From the NCBI GenBank assembly GCA_963573305.1, contig OY754329.1, forward strand, positions 66,523,084 to 66,587,083: a stretch of DNA of 64,000 nt, in the 5' to 3' direction. Each line of letters starts with the position of its first letter. Within the stretch, counting starts at the first letter, position 1. Origin of the DNA: Pyrrhosoma nymphula (lineage: Eukaryota; Arthropoda; Insecta; Odonata; Coenagrionidae). Under the pieces are notes generated by a model. That model searched no databases. It was not told the origin of the DNA and saw only the letters and a program-made list of their open reading frames with translations. Shown piece after piece: positions 12,061 through 25,790 of this stretch. A program made the translations under genes and the position numbers.

Positions 12061-12469
12061 ATACGATTGGCATCAATATAAACTTCAACTTGAATCACGA
12101 TTTGAATCCAGTGTTTACGGAGGCGTTAACGAACGCGCAAAAGCACTAACCGTGGATGTAAACCTTCAATTTTAAAGTTCATTCGATCCTTGCTCCCACG
12201 CCTGTAGTTCGCGGTTGACTCCTGACCATTCGCACAGCATATAGAGAATGTCATAATGCATCTGTATGCCCATTTTGCTTAAATTTATCGCGATTCCACG
12301 GTTAGTACGCCAATAATGAGTGACTGATATTGTGGTAATATTGGTAAAAGCTGCGTAATCATTTCCGTTGACTGTGCTGTATGAACGTCTATAGTAAACC
12401 ACGTAATTATGTTCATCGTCTTTATGTTTACACTCATGGCAGTGGACTTTTACGAAAGACTCGGCAGCC
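12061..12469. repeat. Probable repeat-derived sequence continuous with the tandem unit
   Basis: Text near 12104-12170 (TGAATCCAGTGTTTACGGAGGCG, then GATGTAAACCTT) resembles the junction inside the tandem unit to the right (GTGAATCCAGTTCACGTTTACG, then GATGTAAAC). A 137-codon minus-strand ORF (12172-12585) crosses into the tandem unit and has no known domain. It is probably open by chance inside a repeat, but a transposon-derived protein remnant cannot be ruled out. Confidence 0.35.
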
Positions 12470-12998
12470 GAAGAACAACGATGATGGATGACGACCGCCG
12501 ACGTAAGATCCGGCACACAGCCAATCATAAACCAAAATCGTGAACTATAATCCAATTCATGTTTCCCACTCCAAGATGACGCCAAATGTAAACTAGGCTT
12601 TACAAGGTTATTGCTCGCTCCCTCTGTTGTCCCTATACTCGAAGGTTCTTGCTTTCACCAGCGGTTTGTTAGTGGAAAGAATGCAATCTATTGTCACAAC
12701 CAAACGATTTTCAAAAACATTAAGGCATGAGTGACTAAGCATTCGACGATTCAGACGACTGCTGATGCAAGATCCAGTTGACTGGCCATCGTAAACCACA
12801 ATCATAAACGTGAATCCAGTTCACGTTTACGCGTCTAGCTCACGCCAGATGTAAACAAAGCTTCATAGGATTATCGCTCGCTTCCTCTTGACTACATACT
12901 CGAGGGTTTTTGCTTTTGCCAGTGGTATTTCTTAGTGGCAAACATGTACTCTATTGTTAGAACCTAACGATTTTCAAATACAGAAAGGCATGAGAGAC
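12470..12998. repeat. Tandem duplication, unit about 263 bp, two diverged copies
   Basis: Matching landmarks recur at a constant offset: GCCAAATGTAAAC at 12581 and GCCAGATGTAAAC at 12844 (263 bases); AAGGCATGAG at 12722 and 12985 (263); AAGATCC at 12505 and 12769 (264). The copies share most bases, including TTGCTCGCT or TCGCTCGCT, TTGCTTT-x-x-CCAG and CGATTTTCAAA. Small indels and substitutions show the duplication is not recent. Confidence 0.85.
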
Positions 12999-15900
12999 TT
13001 TAAAAAATGTTTCTGAAGTGCCACTTCGCATGAAGCTGGAGATAATGATTCAACATTCCTAACCTTATGTCTGTATCCCTTGTAAGTTGACCTTTTACAC
13101 CCTAACTACGAAACATTCACCACTAGAAAAACCTACAAAACAGGCGGTGGAGACCTTTCTTCGCCTCTTTGACTATCTCTCCAATACAAGTCCTCCCTCC
13201 GGCGTTCACAAGCGTAGATTTTTTTCTTTTCCCTCTTTCTCGGCACATTTATCCCTCTGCCCTATCCGCCGCAGTCTTTTATTTCTTAATGGCGGAAGTT
13301 GACGTTCTTTTTTGAGTGGATGTGTGCCTTATTTGCTAACCTTTTCAACTTTTTCTCAGAGCAATCACAGCCTTCCCCACGGATCTCTTCTCATCCAGCA
13401 CTTTTCGCACACTTGCGGGGAATATGAGGAGACCTGTTTATATTACTGGAACGTAAAAAGTCACTAGATTTTAATATTAAGCCTCATTTATTGGCCTAAA
13501 ATGGCGTAATACTTGAGTTGAAACGTAATGGGAGCTACGGTTTCGTGATTTCTGTTTTTGTTTAAAGCTATCGCGTGGCTATTACAAAAAGGTCCAGTTC
13601 AAAGCACAATCAATTTCTACTTCAAAGCGTCTGGTTTCTGAGAAATGTGCCTGAAATCTATTGCGGAAAATTCATTTGCCCTAATCAAGGTACATAACGA
13701 ATTAGGAAGCTTTATCCATCCCCACCATCAGAGATTGATATCAGCTTTGAATCATTAGATTATGAACTCATTCACAGTGCAAAACGAGGCCTATCGACAT
13801 AAATTCTTCTCATGTTACTCTCAGGGTTAGGTCCTAAATCTCCACTATCTTTCCAATGAGCGACTCGCTTATCGTCTCCAGAGTTTCTGAGACATTTCTA
13901 CCTCAGTATTATAGTTACGCCAGTAATATAGTTTTTCCATGGAAAATATTTCGAACCGCCTTATTCCAGATCCGTAAATTAGAGAATTACCTTTTTGCAT
14001 ACCACAATAAATTGAGTGATGAATGACTTTAGATGTACTATTTCACGCAAGCACTGCATTTTTTTCATCATTTACGTGGCGGTATCTCTGTAACCAGAAG
14101 TCTCTCGAACTCAAGTTTTTTGCTACATTTGCCTATTTTAAGATATTTATATTATTAAAGTGTTATATTTTAAAACAAATACCCACCAGAGATATTTCGC
14201 CTCCAAATCAGCAAGCGTTTGTAGAATTAATGTTTTTCAATCTTGCAACAAGAAAAATATGAAAGCTCCTGATTGCAAATTATTTTGATTTGGAGTATAA
14301 GTGCAATGCTTCTTCTCAAATAGTTGAATAGTTTGTCAAACTTTATTCTCCCTCAAAATAATTCCTAAAAATGACAGTCAGCGATTTCAATTCCAAACTT
14401 TAGTAACAATATTAATTATGAAGCATGGACTGATTCCAGGTTATCACCTGCATTAAATTGTAGCCCTTCGAATTCAAAACCTATTACCTCATTTTCCTTG
14501 AACTCATCGCAGTTTAGAAAAGAGACTTACCAGCAATGCTTTCACACGCAGAAAATTCTCTGCATCGATATTGAAAAATGGCCGCAATATTTTAACCAGA
14601 AAAAAATAAATGCAGTTTTGAATTATTGAGGCATTAGGCTAACAACGCTCGATACATAAGTTTATTTTTCTAAAATGGTCAAATGTTACAGTGTTGGGCC
14701 TCCTGTTATGGATTGACCTGCATGTGTGATGTAATCTTCCTTCAACATTGAATTCCGTTAGTGGGCGCTTTTGGGACATGGGCTACGGAACTTACAAAAT
14801 CCAGCGAGACTGTGGAGGAAGGTTGTTTAGTGCGGAAGGTCAGTCAGAAACGCATTATAATTGCTGTCAACACAAACGCTTTGGAATGGCTTACCAATAC
14901 CTGCCGACTCATTTCTGCTCGTCTCACTCTGAGACCTCAAGAAAGGTTCCCTAGTATAGTCTTAGCTACGGTTGATTTTAGCGACTTGCCGCACTTACCT
15001 ATTATTCTTTGACGCGGTTTGTCTCCCCTTCCTTCCTTTCCCTCGTTGCTTCCCTATCTGCCCCTCCAACCTTTCCCTTCGCCCACTCCATTTCTACTTC
15101 CCATCCTAGCCGTATAGTTCTGCACCAGGGACTTTTGCGAGAGATATAAATTAATTTTTTCAAAATTATAAAAGCACAAATATTGTCCGTGTCATAAAAC
15201 TTCTACCTGGACGCCCTAAGTCGCAAATGCACTAAGACCTTTTTCCTTTAGTCAGCTATCCTCAGCTTTTTGTCCCCCGGAGACATGACCCCATTGACCT
15301 CGCTCGCCCCCCTATAGCCTAAAAAGAGGGATCTGAAATAGCTTTCCCGCACTCCGTTTACCCATCTCCTTTAGTCCCTGACCAAAACTTCACCCTCTTC
15401 AGTCTAAACTGTCTCCATCGTCCCTCTTACGACAAAAGGAAAACAAGTTAATTAATTTCTCTGCTTTCCCTCTTTCACTTCCTCCTTCACAAACTTTTTT
15501 ATCCGAAGACTTTTGTCCCTTTTCTTTTGAGCGGCCCCAGTGGTAGCTTTCCGAGCGGCGACTTCTTGGACAGATTTGTTTCAGGTTCTCTGCCTCCCAT
15601 CTCCCTCGTGTAAAAGGAATAGAGTATGGGGAAGACCATGAAGAAGAGAAATGTTGGTAGGAGGAACGAGGGAGAAGGAATAACGAAGACCCAAATAATG
15701 CATTCACTCTCTCACTGTGCCACAGGCATATTGGGGACGGGGGAATGAAACGGAAAATGAAGACACTTTCTAAAAGGAAAAAGCGAGGAAATTTAAAATA
15801 CCTAATGCGTGAACTTTCAACCCCTTTGTTTTCTATCCTTTTTTTTAGAAAGCAAGCAATTTAACAAAATATATTCCCACGTTGAAATATTTTAAGACAA

Positions 15901-16609
15901 AGGTTTATAGTTTATTAATTACCACTTCATTATAAATCATTGTGAACAAGAATTTATATTCCTTTGATAGTTTGTAAATTTTTTAGGTACTTTCAAGCGG
16001 TTCCAAGGACTTATTCTGACCATTCGTACTGCTTTATGTGATTTATTGCAATGTAACTGATGGGCTGTAATGTTGATGGGCTGTAATATGTGATTTATTG
16101 TCACAATGATGAAACAGAATATTTTTTGGAATATTGTGTTTAATATATTTTTCTTTTTTGAGTTATTCATAAAGAAACTCTTTTGTTGTGTTGGTCTATC
16201 GCTCAGAACGAATAAATGTGTTTGATTTAATGATACTGTTTCTTAGTGTAAATAGTTTTGTTCTTAGAAGACATATCCCTGAGCAATAAATGCCTTTCCT
16301 TCTTCTTTTTTCTCTTAGCTGCCAATGGAAGGGGCCGTTTTTTTAGAATGTTTTGTTGAGTTTACTTTGTTAAATAGGAGATATCTTCCGCCATATTTGT
16401 TCTATCGAAAGAATTTTAACTTCTATCTTGAGTGAATTCTTAGTTTCGAGCGGAATTCTTAATACTGAGAGTATCATGCGTGATTGAGTGAATAAGGAAT
16501 CGTTAATTTCAAATAATCATAGTTTCAATCTAAATACCGGTTCAATGTAGCCCTCCGTTCTACCCCATGCATTACAAACTCAGTTACATTCTGGTATTTA
16601 TTCTTTCCC
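12999..16609. other. No recognisable gene
   Basis: A pyrimidine-rich patch lies at 13120-13300 and a GC-richer one at 14750-15710, with overlapping ORFs in several frames (14748-14954, 14761-15012, 15399-15707) that carry no domain. GATGGGCTGTAAT repeats at about 16057 and 16075. Nothing else is supported. Confidence 0.4.
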
Positions 16610-16975
16610 ATATCCCTCTTAATTTGTCACATTTATTTAACATCACTTAGCCTTTCTGATGCAATCTCTCCTTCTATTTTTCTCTCGATTATGTTTTTGA
16701 CGAATTCATTGCTCTTCGGGATGTGTCCCATCAAACTGGTTCTTCTCTGTTCCACTACGCTTCATAAGCGCTTCTTCACCGGCTCTACTATACACTACTA
16801 TATTCTACATTTTCTAAGCTCATTATATCTTCAGCATCCTTCTCCAAAACCAGGTCGCGAAGGCTTCTATCTCTTTCTGTTCAGCATTCCCGATGGTCCA
16901 ACACTTTCATCCATAAAGACCCGCAGTCTGTACGAAGGTCTTAACGTATTTCTTCCATGACGCAGTGATACATTC
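16610..16975 (-). pseudogene. LINE reverse-transcriptase C-terminal fragment (GHILR-type family)
   Basis: Minus-strand translation gives KTFVQTAGLYG, TIGNAEQKEIEAF, WFWRRMLKI, then degraded versions of the EEVL, GHI and EGKIEG boxes. This matches the order VKTFV-x-x-x-LYG-x-ETWTIG, EQKRIEAFEMW, WRRMLK of the same family read at 52540-53100. Multiple stops and frameshifts are present, including a gap where SETW should follow LYG. The plus-strand ORF at 16691-16960 is its shadow. Confidence 0.7.
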
Positions 16976-19900
16976 TACATTGATTCGTAAACATGCAGCA
17001 ATGCAGTCATGCTTGGCACAGCAGATAATACATACAATCTTTTCTGATCAATACACTGATGAGCCATAATTGTACTTAGTAAACTATGATACTGAGCCCT
17101 CCAAATAAATTACTTGTTTTAATCGTCAATCATATACGGATTCCCCAACACCCTCCTGGCCCTTCTTAGCACTATTGGAGAAACATCCGTTCATTAGCGA
17201 GAAGATTCAGTAAACGAAGGCTTGTAATGCGAACGATTCTTTACAGTGGATAGCTTAAGTATAACAGGTCGAAGAAAAAAGTTTTACATGTATATTAAAA
17301 ACGAATATCGGTATAATCAGAAACTATTTTCACGGCTTAGAATGGTAAGGAACAAGAGACTGGGTCAAGTCAAAGATAGCACATCTATGAATGGCATCCA
17401 TGAAAGCTAAGGGAGATGAGTTATGTTATGGACTCGACTTCTCTATGCCTGTTTTTTGCCAAGTGTCCATAGCTGTCATTTTCCCCACCTAGGATAGCCT
17501 GGGGTACTTTCATGGCTGCCCATTGATTTGATACATAGCTGTGGCCCAAGTAATATTTGACACTTATGCAACTTTGACGCCTGTTATTCATTTTTGCTTT
17601 TCAAATATCTACGGTTTGTATCCTAATTCAGGATATAAATGAGGAGGGGCGCCTTCATTAGAAATAATACATGACTTGATATATATAATATACAAGTAAT
17701 GGTATTCATGAATCAAAAAATTAAACTTTGCCAATTTCAATGAAATGGAATTTAAAATTAAAAAGAATAGATTTTTCAAATTAATTCAATAAAATTGCGG
17801 ACATTTTAAAAAACTTTTTCTTTGAGCTAAACATCCAATCTGCGAAACCTGCAAGCAAAGAAGGCCACCAGGATGCTATTCGTATAAATTTGGATATCCT
17901 TGCATTCAGGATAGGCATTTCTTAAAACATGGTCAATACTCAATGGATTCAGTAAATGAGTGGCAATTACATGAATGTCAATTTAACTGGAGAAGTAAAT
18001 ATATAATTTCGGAAGCTGTGCACTATTAGGTTGATAAGAATACGGTATGATAAGAAACTTGATAGCTTGTGCACTCGGCGTAAATTAAATATGTAAATTT
18101 AATTTTATAAACTTAATAAAGCCATTTCTACTTGGAGATGCTCCACCTGGACTAATAAAGGAAGAGAACCAGAAATTTGCTCCTTGGAGAGTTTTTTGGT
18201 TTCCAAAAATTTATCTAATAGCTGAAAAGCATCAGACACAAAGTTCACATTGAATAAAGGTAGTAAACTTAATATATTTTCTAGATTTAATTATTATGCG
18301 GTAATTAGAAAAATATTTAGAGCCCTTAGAGGGAGGTGATAGTTCAAAAAAGGTCCAGAAACCCTGTTTTAAAGTGATGAAAATAGAGCGGAGAAGACGA
18401 GTTTTACAAAATGATGAAAGGAATTTCAGCAAGGATGTAAGGAATAAGGAAACCACAACAGCGAGGAAGGAACCAAATAACTTCTAACCTCTCTCTTTCC
18501 TGAGACTACCATTTAGCGGAAAAATATACTGCCCAAATTTTTCCGGGAAGTCTTGAAAAAGTTATGGATCGGTGGACAATGAATGCGCAATGACCCGGGA
18601 GTGCCACCTAGCGTGTGTTTAGGCACTTAAATAAAAAACATGCACGCGTCGCACTAATTATTTTCTGTACCCTCACACGAGGGTGGATAATGTTCAATAT
18701 TTAAACGACGTCATATTTATTTGGCCGTTTTTTTGCGACAAGCACGGAAGTTAATGGATCCCTGGGTGTATGCTAGAAATTAGAAGTTTTTACCACTATA
18801 CGAGTAGCTTGCCGTGCTTCCTTCCTCCCTAAGGGCGCTAAATGTTTTCCCGACTACGACTACAGGAACCTCTCTCGCTCCAGCAACGGTGTTCTCTTAA
18901 ACTTCGGTCCCCGTGCTCACCACTCTCCCTTCTTCCTTTTGCGAACACTTTGCAAATTAGTCGGTACGAGCACGCAGCCATTGTCCCCATTCCTCCTCCC
19001 TCAGGAACGTACGAGATGATAATAATGATTTTCCACAGCCGAGGTCACAAATAAAACGACTCACACCGTAGAAGAACTAGCTCAAAAATGAGGACTCAAT
19101 ACATCTACTATTACATCGGTTTACTTGTTAACTCCTCGGCAACTTTACTACACAACACAAACGGAAGAGTTTATTTAGGCACTTAGCTCTTATCGTTGCT
19201 AAACTTTTCCTCTTGGAAAACGAGTGAGACATAACCAGTAACTTGCGAAATACTTTTAATTGTCCGTGTCCATTCAAAAGACAGGAAAAATGAAGTTCTT
19301 TTAGCCGTTTTTTATTACTGGTTTTATTTGAATAACTTTAATCGTGACGATTAACCTCTGCAATTAGTAAAAACTGGTGGTAGCGCATCTTCAGATGTCT
19401 CAAAATCGTCATTATTTGAGCTAAAGTAAATAATCAAACACGACTATGGGAATATAAATTGCAAAAAGGAAAATTACTGTGATTTTATACGAAACCAGGG
19501 CCGCTTAATCATTTCACATTTAAAAATTCGGTTTCTATGATTCCGAAATGTATTTCGACATTTTATCACACATCTATATCTTTAACTTCTTCGTTCTCAT
19601 TAGTCACCATTTGCAGCGAGAATATCTAAATTAAAATTTAATTTTCAAATAAAAATGAAACAGACTACAGTAGGATAATTTCTTTGCTATTGTGAGGAAA
19701 ATACTTCGTAATTCCCGAGATATACAAGGTAAAAAGAAACTCTATTGTAAAATTTTCTTATATGGTTCTACAATGTGTTGTTTCCTTACGCTTCTCTGAG
19801 CAGAACGTATTCAATACCAAAGGAATAAAAAGAAAGAAGCCGATGAATTATACTTTTTCTTGCATAATTCCACAGCGACCTATTTCTTTGCGCTGCTATG

Positions 19901-22239
19901 AGAAGAATATAAAATCAACAACTGCAGGCATGTTGCGTTGTATGAAAATATGCATAAAGAAGGCAGGTGAACTTTTTACCTTGATTTGATTGAAGCAACT
20001 GGGACGCCCGATCTGCGAAAATGCATCGAGAAGAACTTGAATGTCATAACTGCTGCGCCAGAACCTTACACCTTTTGGCGTCGCATTATAGTTTCCTTGT
20101 AAAATTTGAAAAAGCTGTCACCGTTTACAATTTTTCGAGTGACAAAGAACGATCCGAGTGATCTTAAACTCATCAATTACAGAAGCTATGCCTACGTTGT
20201 CACTGCGAAAAAAATTAACACTTGAATACTATAAAATAGTAGGGAATTCTCATCTCTCGCTTTGAGAAAAGTGACCTATATAGCATATTGTTTGGTATTT
20301 CACCGTAAAAATACTTTAAAACATATGCTTAAAGTAAAAAATGGAACTAGATTCCAATTTATATAGAAGATATGCATCATACCTATTCATGATTCGATAT
20401 TCTAATGGTCTACGTTGTCTTCACACATACTATGATTGGCACAGAACACTCTTCCAGATAAATGGTACACTTTCACAACATGATTTGATTGAGAATTCTA
20501 TTATGTACTTCATTGGAGTTATAGGTGAGCTCTCCACTTTCCTAAACCCAAAAAACGTTTTTAAAACTTATAAAAAATATTTAGCGCTGTGGTTTTAATC
20601 GGATCCGAAATTGAAAATCTTTCTTGTTTTCTAACTCTCCGTATCACCATTTTTACTAAGATATTCTTTAAATGGTGGAAATGCAAAGAGTGAAATTATT
20701 ATAAATCCATGAAACAATGGTTTACAGCAATCGCTCATTTTATCGTTCAACCGTCATCTTACCTACTTTGAGTAAATGTCCTATTTTACCCCTCTTAACC
20801 TTCCCCTTTTAAGTTACTCTCACAACAGGATTCAACCATTTACATTCTAAGAGATGGAGAAAACCTACGCTCTTTTACAACAATCATAACTTGAAATATA
20901 AATTTTTTAAAGTAATAGTATGATTTGAATCGGCTGCGAGATTTAATACTTTAATCGTCTTCAACCTCTTTGGAGAATAACTTTCCCTGGAATATTTCTT
21001 ACATTTGTCGAAAGAAAGATATTGAAACCTATTTAAATCCTTATAAGGCTGGTTAGTGGCAGTCGTTTATTTGATCACTCAACCTTGATCCAAGCCACCT
21101 TGAGGGAGATGCCCAATTTTCAACCACGAGGAGGAACGCCTGAAATCAGACACTTCACACCTTTACTTTCCATGCAAAAATCCTCTAACGACGGAGGATG
21201 GAGCAGGCTCTCCCATTCTCTCATTTTCACCTGCGATATTAAAAGAAACTGAATATTCCTCCCTCGCTTCGATGGGCGCATGTATTGTCCTCGGGAAATC
21301 GTCGCCTCCCTGGATTAGCAAGCACTGAGCGAAGTCATCAGGGGCACGGCTTTGCGTTGATGTCCTCAATGGCATTCGCACCTCTGCGTGTCTTAAATGA
21401 CGCACCTTCCGTGAGTCAATCAACCGAGACTTATAGGAATCAGTTCCTCGTGCCATCTCCCGTCTTCGCTTCTCCTCACATATCGGATAACACTCAATAG
21501 TTTGTTTTTTTTCTCCCTCGCGCAATTTTATCTCCTCCTTTCCGTCACTCGGTATTCACCAAAACGATATTTTATCTCAGCATTCATTCATAAAAACGGC
21601 ATGCTTGAACATTTATTTGTATTTTTGATCTTTTTTCGAGGATCGGAAAGGTGAGGGAACTGATTCAGGTGATAAGGAAAAGAACGTAAAGAATGTTAAA
21701 TGTATTCATCAGGGAATAGCCAGGATTTATCTAATCGAAATATTTTCGCAGAATTCACTCACAAAGCGATATGCTTATGAATTTATATTTATTGAAGCTT
21801 GCGATCGTTCTACGGAGACATAAAAGATGAGGAAGCCGATTAATGTAATATGAGATATGCATAGGTAGAGAAATTATTAAGGAGATCCAGGGATACGTCG
21901 ATTAACCGGAAAACATCGACAAAAGAAAGACGAATGTGAGAAACATTTTTTTGCTGAGAACTTTTAGCTTATTCAAGCATATTCTACTGCATTATTACAA
22001 TTATGTCAATAAATAATAGTTAGAGAAACAATAATTAATATTGGAGACTCTCAAAGAACAAAGATACATGAAAATAAAATCAATGTTTACAAAAAAGTTA
22101 CTGAGGATATTTGTGTTCGTATTTTTAAAATTCCTCCCGAGTCTTTTTCTATCTCATCAGTAGGTTCTCAAATAAAAAATTAAAGTTCACCATTTTACAT
22201 ATTCTTGCGTACACATAATTGAAACACAGTAATTTTGTA
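16976..22239. other. No recognisable gene in 5.3 kb
   Basis: AT-rich sequence with short chance ORFs. Slightly GC-richer patches at 18780-19020 and 21160-21520 hold overlapping ORFs on both strands with no domains. No tRNA, rRNA or repeat pair was recognised. Confidence 0.4.
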
Positions 22240-22520
22240 CTGAATATTTTTTTAGAAATAAATGTTTTGAAGTGGGTGAAGAGGAGAATGCTATGGACGG
22301 TAAGGAATATGAACGAGGGATTTTTGGTATGCTGGATGAGGAAAGGAAACTTTTGTAGTAGAAGCAAATTAAGTGATTGGAAGAGGTAATGAGAGGCCAA
22401 GAGTTGCTTAAGAGCGCGATAAAGGGGAGGATGTTGGACAATTGGGGAAGGAATTAAAAAAGAGATTTTATAGATACGATGAGAAGGATAGGATGTACGC
22501 AATAAATTATATCGGCATAT
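22240..22520 (+). pseudogene. Possible LINE C-terminal fragment, diverged
   Basis: Read on the plus strand in shifting frames, the segment yields GMLDEERKLL, then VMRGQELLKSAIKGRM, GR-x-x-KRDFIDTMRRIG. That order resembles the GHVMRHxxLLKxxIEGRM and GRxRxxxIDxIRR boxes at the C-terminus of LINE reverse transcriptases. It has several stops, and the similarity is weaker than in the other copies. The two minus-strand ORFs at 22149-22532 and 22187-22441 are its antisense shadow. Confidence 0.4.
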
Positions 22521-25289
22521 AGGGCCCTGCATATCTAAAGATCTAGAGGTTTTTTATTCCTTTCTATTAAAACTTACCTTGTGCATTATACTACCATACT
22601 AATAATTATTATTATTACATACTGAAATACAGGGTCGTTATATCACTAATGAAATTAAATTCAACATATGAATTATATTACTTTTGACAAGCCTTATTCA
22701 AGTTTAAGTTATCCTGAAAAGACTGACTTTTTATATATTCCCAAAAATTTTGCATCGCTTTTCATTTTCAGTACCAGTCGATTACGCAGTCATTCGGATT
22801 ATATTATCTTTGAGGAGAGCTGAACAAGCCAGCCACGCGGGAAATTATTTTTGATTGTTTACTACCATAACCCCAGATTGAATCATTTGGTACATTTTTG
22901 CGCCAGTAAAAAAAAGCGAAAATAGCTACGAATGCAACGGCATCCAACCAATTTCCAAGAATCAATTTATACTGATGGTTTTTAGGAATTAACCACGCTC
23001 AGATAAAACTCAAATACTATTCGATGTATACTAATTACTGCTATTTTTATTTTCTGCTTTCCTCCCCCGAGGAATTTCTCTCCATGCATCACTACCCATA
23101 CATTACCATGCATTTTCAATTTGAGAATTTAACTACTCTTCTCAGGAATATTTGCAATAGCTAGATATTAAAATATTTTTATAATTTTGTTTATGAATGG
23201 CAAATTCCGTTAATCTACTCGTACACAGAATACTCATCTGAGAGTTCTTTCGTTTTGCCTCCTAGAACACATTATGCATTTAGTAATGTAATTAGTATTT
23301 TTGGACACCAATTAAAAATGAAAGAAGTGGTAAATATTACTCATTTCAATATAGTAGAATTAATTGATGGCCAAATACGTATCTCACGGTTATCTGCTTT
23401 ATAATGCCACTAATAGTTAAATTACATCGATTGGGACCAAAATTAACACTCCGAGCAGAATCCAATTGAGTCCGGATCCGGGTACAAGAGACCACATCAA
23501 GCAAATGAGTCTAATTAAGATAATTATAAATGAAAGAAGGAAATAAGTGGCGGAGCGTTACTGTGTACTTAATGATATACAGGACTCAACAGGCTGTAAA
23601 AAGTTTTTGCACCAAAAGTGGCGAGGTACAATGAGAAGATGTGGTGCCAATAAATAACATGCTACTGGATCAAGTAACATTTACTTCTAAACACACAAAC
23701 AAATGCACACACATAAATATAAACTCTTCAACGCAGGTGTAGGTACCACGATCAGATGCACCAATAAATTATTATGTAGGTACATTTACACACTCTGAGG
23801 ATGTTTACAAGACTTTATTTCCACCCCAGGGACAACCTCAGACAAAACCTACTCATAGTAGATCCTTCATGCCAATCTAAGAGGAAGACAATTACTGACA
23901 GAATTATTTAAGAGAACAGAAATATTTTAGGTCAATTAATCTCAGGAGTAATCAAAAATATAATCCAGTAGATCCGTAAAGAAAACAGAACAATGTGAAA
24001 GGAGAACATATTTCGAGTAACTTGAAAATCGAGACTTCTTGAGTTCGAAAACAACTTCAAGAACTATAACTTTCATGGTGCAAAATTAATATATGGTGAG
24101 TATAATTCTTAGTTCAATACATTCGAGTAGCAGCAAAAATGTATTTCAATGGCGAGCAGATTAAGATGATTTTACCTTGACATTGAAATGCCTGGTCATA
24201 ACAGCGAAAGTAACTTCACTAAGTAGCTTGAGCCGAGTACCCAAGTGTCTCAACAGTTACATTAATTGCTATAAGTTACATGCCTAGCTTTCACGCCGTT
24301 CCTTTTCGGGCTATATTGTAGATTGTATGGGTATTCGAGTGCTTTCTCGATCCCTCCTGGCACTCAGACCTCTTGGTCCATTGTAGCGTCTCACATTTAA
24401 CCTGCCAACCACTTGCAAACAGGGGCAAGAGCTCCAAGGTAGAGGTATGGAGAAGGGACCAACCTTTCCGGTACAGGTATGGAAGCGGGTCACCTCTCAC
24501 CAAACTTCCCGGTCTGGGTCTTCCCTCCGGCCTCCCGGTATAGGTTCGAAATCAGAAGTGTCACCTCTCCATCCACCCCCGTAAAGATATGGATCATGGG
24601 CAGAAGGATCCGAAGATAAGCAACCTGATGCCCAACCTGATGACCAACGCCCGGACGAGCCCAAAGTTCCTTAAATTCGGTGATCTGACGGGAACCGGTG
24701 TTTCAACGTGGCTAGGCCCTTGCCTCCATTTCGGGGTAGCCAAAGTCTAAAAGTGTAATTCTCTGCGATAGGCCGGTTAAGGCATGATGTCCAAACCGAT
24801 ATTGGCATTACATGCCTCCACATTCAAACAACGTTTATGTGCGTCTCCACATAACGTTGTTGCTTCTGGAAACAATAATGTTTTAATGGAAACAAAGCTA
24901 ACGGTGTTGGATCAAAATTTTTATGAATTTCGTTAACTAACATCGTCTGAAGGCCAATTTTGCATTGTAAAATCGATCGCTTCTGTCAACAACAACAGTG
25001 TCTCCTCGAGACCCGTGCCTGAACTGGCAGGGTTTCAGCTGCAATTGCCGTGAATTTCGAGCTGCTAAAGGGACGATTGCTGGTGACGAAATTTGAGATG
25101 CTGGTCAAACGGGCCAATTACGCTCATGTTTTTCCACAGTTGTCGAAAATCACTGTCAAAAATTTGCTAGCCATGAATTACCTCTGGGTACAGTAGCTAT
25201 CATTGATTCAAAGCAAGAATATGATGCGCAATTTGTTTACACAAAACCATAATTTTATTGATTGGTGTAACTACCTCCGTGAAAATCTG
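22521..25289. other. No recognisable gene
   Basis: AT-rich to 24200. Bases 24290-24780 are GC-richer and contain loosely repeated CGGTA-CAGGTATGG and CCCGGT strings, possibly a degenerate minisatellite. No protein domain was found. Confidence 0.35.
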
Positions 25290-25399
25290 TCAACAGGGCT
25301 CGATTGATCCTCGATTGATATGTGGCCCAGGCGAAATAATCCAAGTGGACGAAATCGAATAAAGTCTTTTTGGGTCTTCCTCAAGGTGAGATGTTCCCC

Positions 25400-25790
25400 A
25401 TTTTCTCCAATGTTTCGACGTCTAGCACGGCCTCGTCATCAGGGCTGCTCAGGTGGATGCCTTGATTTGACCACTATTAATAACTGCCAGTTCCCTTTCG
25501 GGTGTCTTCCGATTGTTAGCATTTTGGCGCCAATTTTGCCCCGCGTGTTTTTTTTAGGGCCAGCAGCCATGTCATGCTTGGGGAAATGCCAAATTCCCGA
25601 TTAAAATTATTTTCTCAATCTGGATCTCTATTTCTTACTTCATCAATCGGCCCCAATAGCTGAATTGTCTCTTGAGGTGCGTTCCTATGGTTCGACTTGT
25701 CTCCCCGATGTTAGCTTTGCCGCAATCACAGGGAACGCGGTACACTACAGGAGTTTTCAAACCAATCGTGTCTTTTGCCCGTAGGACCTA
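25400..25790 (-). pseudogene. Penelope-like element 3' fragment with GIY-YIG remnant
   Basis: Minus-strand translation of 25690-25790 gives KTPVVYRVPCDCGKANIGET followed by SRTIGTHLKRQ. This aligns with the GIY-YIG endonuclease of the larger Penelope-like element in this window (TPGVYQIPCECGEVYIGETG, RTIETRIKEH): the first tyrosine of GVY is kept, the second YIG has become NIG, and the downstream arginine has changed to histidine. The upstream RT is absent. Downstream, at 25412-25442, the 3' non-coding region reads CTGATGA then GAAAC, the two halves of a hammerhead-type core. The plus-strand ORF 25320-25604 is a shadow. Confidence 0.75.
25412..25442 (-). ncRNA. Hammerhead-ribozyme-like core, probably decayed
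   Basis: On the minus strand CCTGATGA is followed 19 bases later by GAAAC, matching the conserved CUGANGA...GAAA core. GACG and CGTC can pair between them, but the closing pair next to the core is not standard, so activity is doubtful. Penelope-like elements are known to carry hammerhead ribozymes in their terminal regions; this position after the GIY-YIG remnant agrees. Confidence 0.35.

Noticed and set aside
22149..22532. 127-codon minus-strand ORF with hydrophobic stretches
   Set aside because: It is antisense to a likely LINE fragment and its hydrophobicity reflects purine-rich sequence on the other strand.
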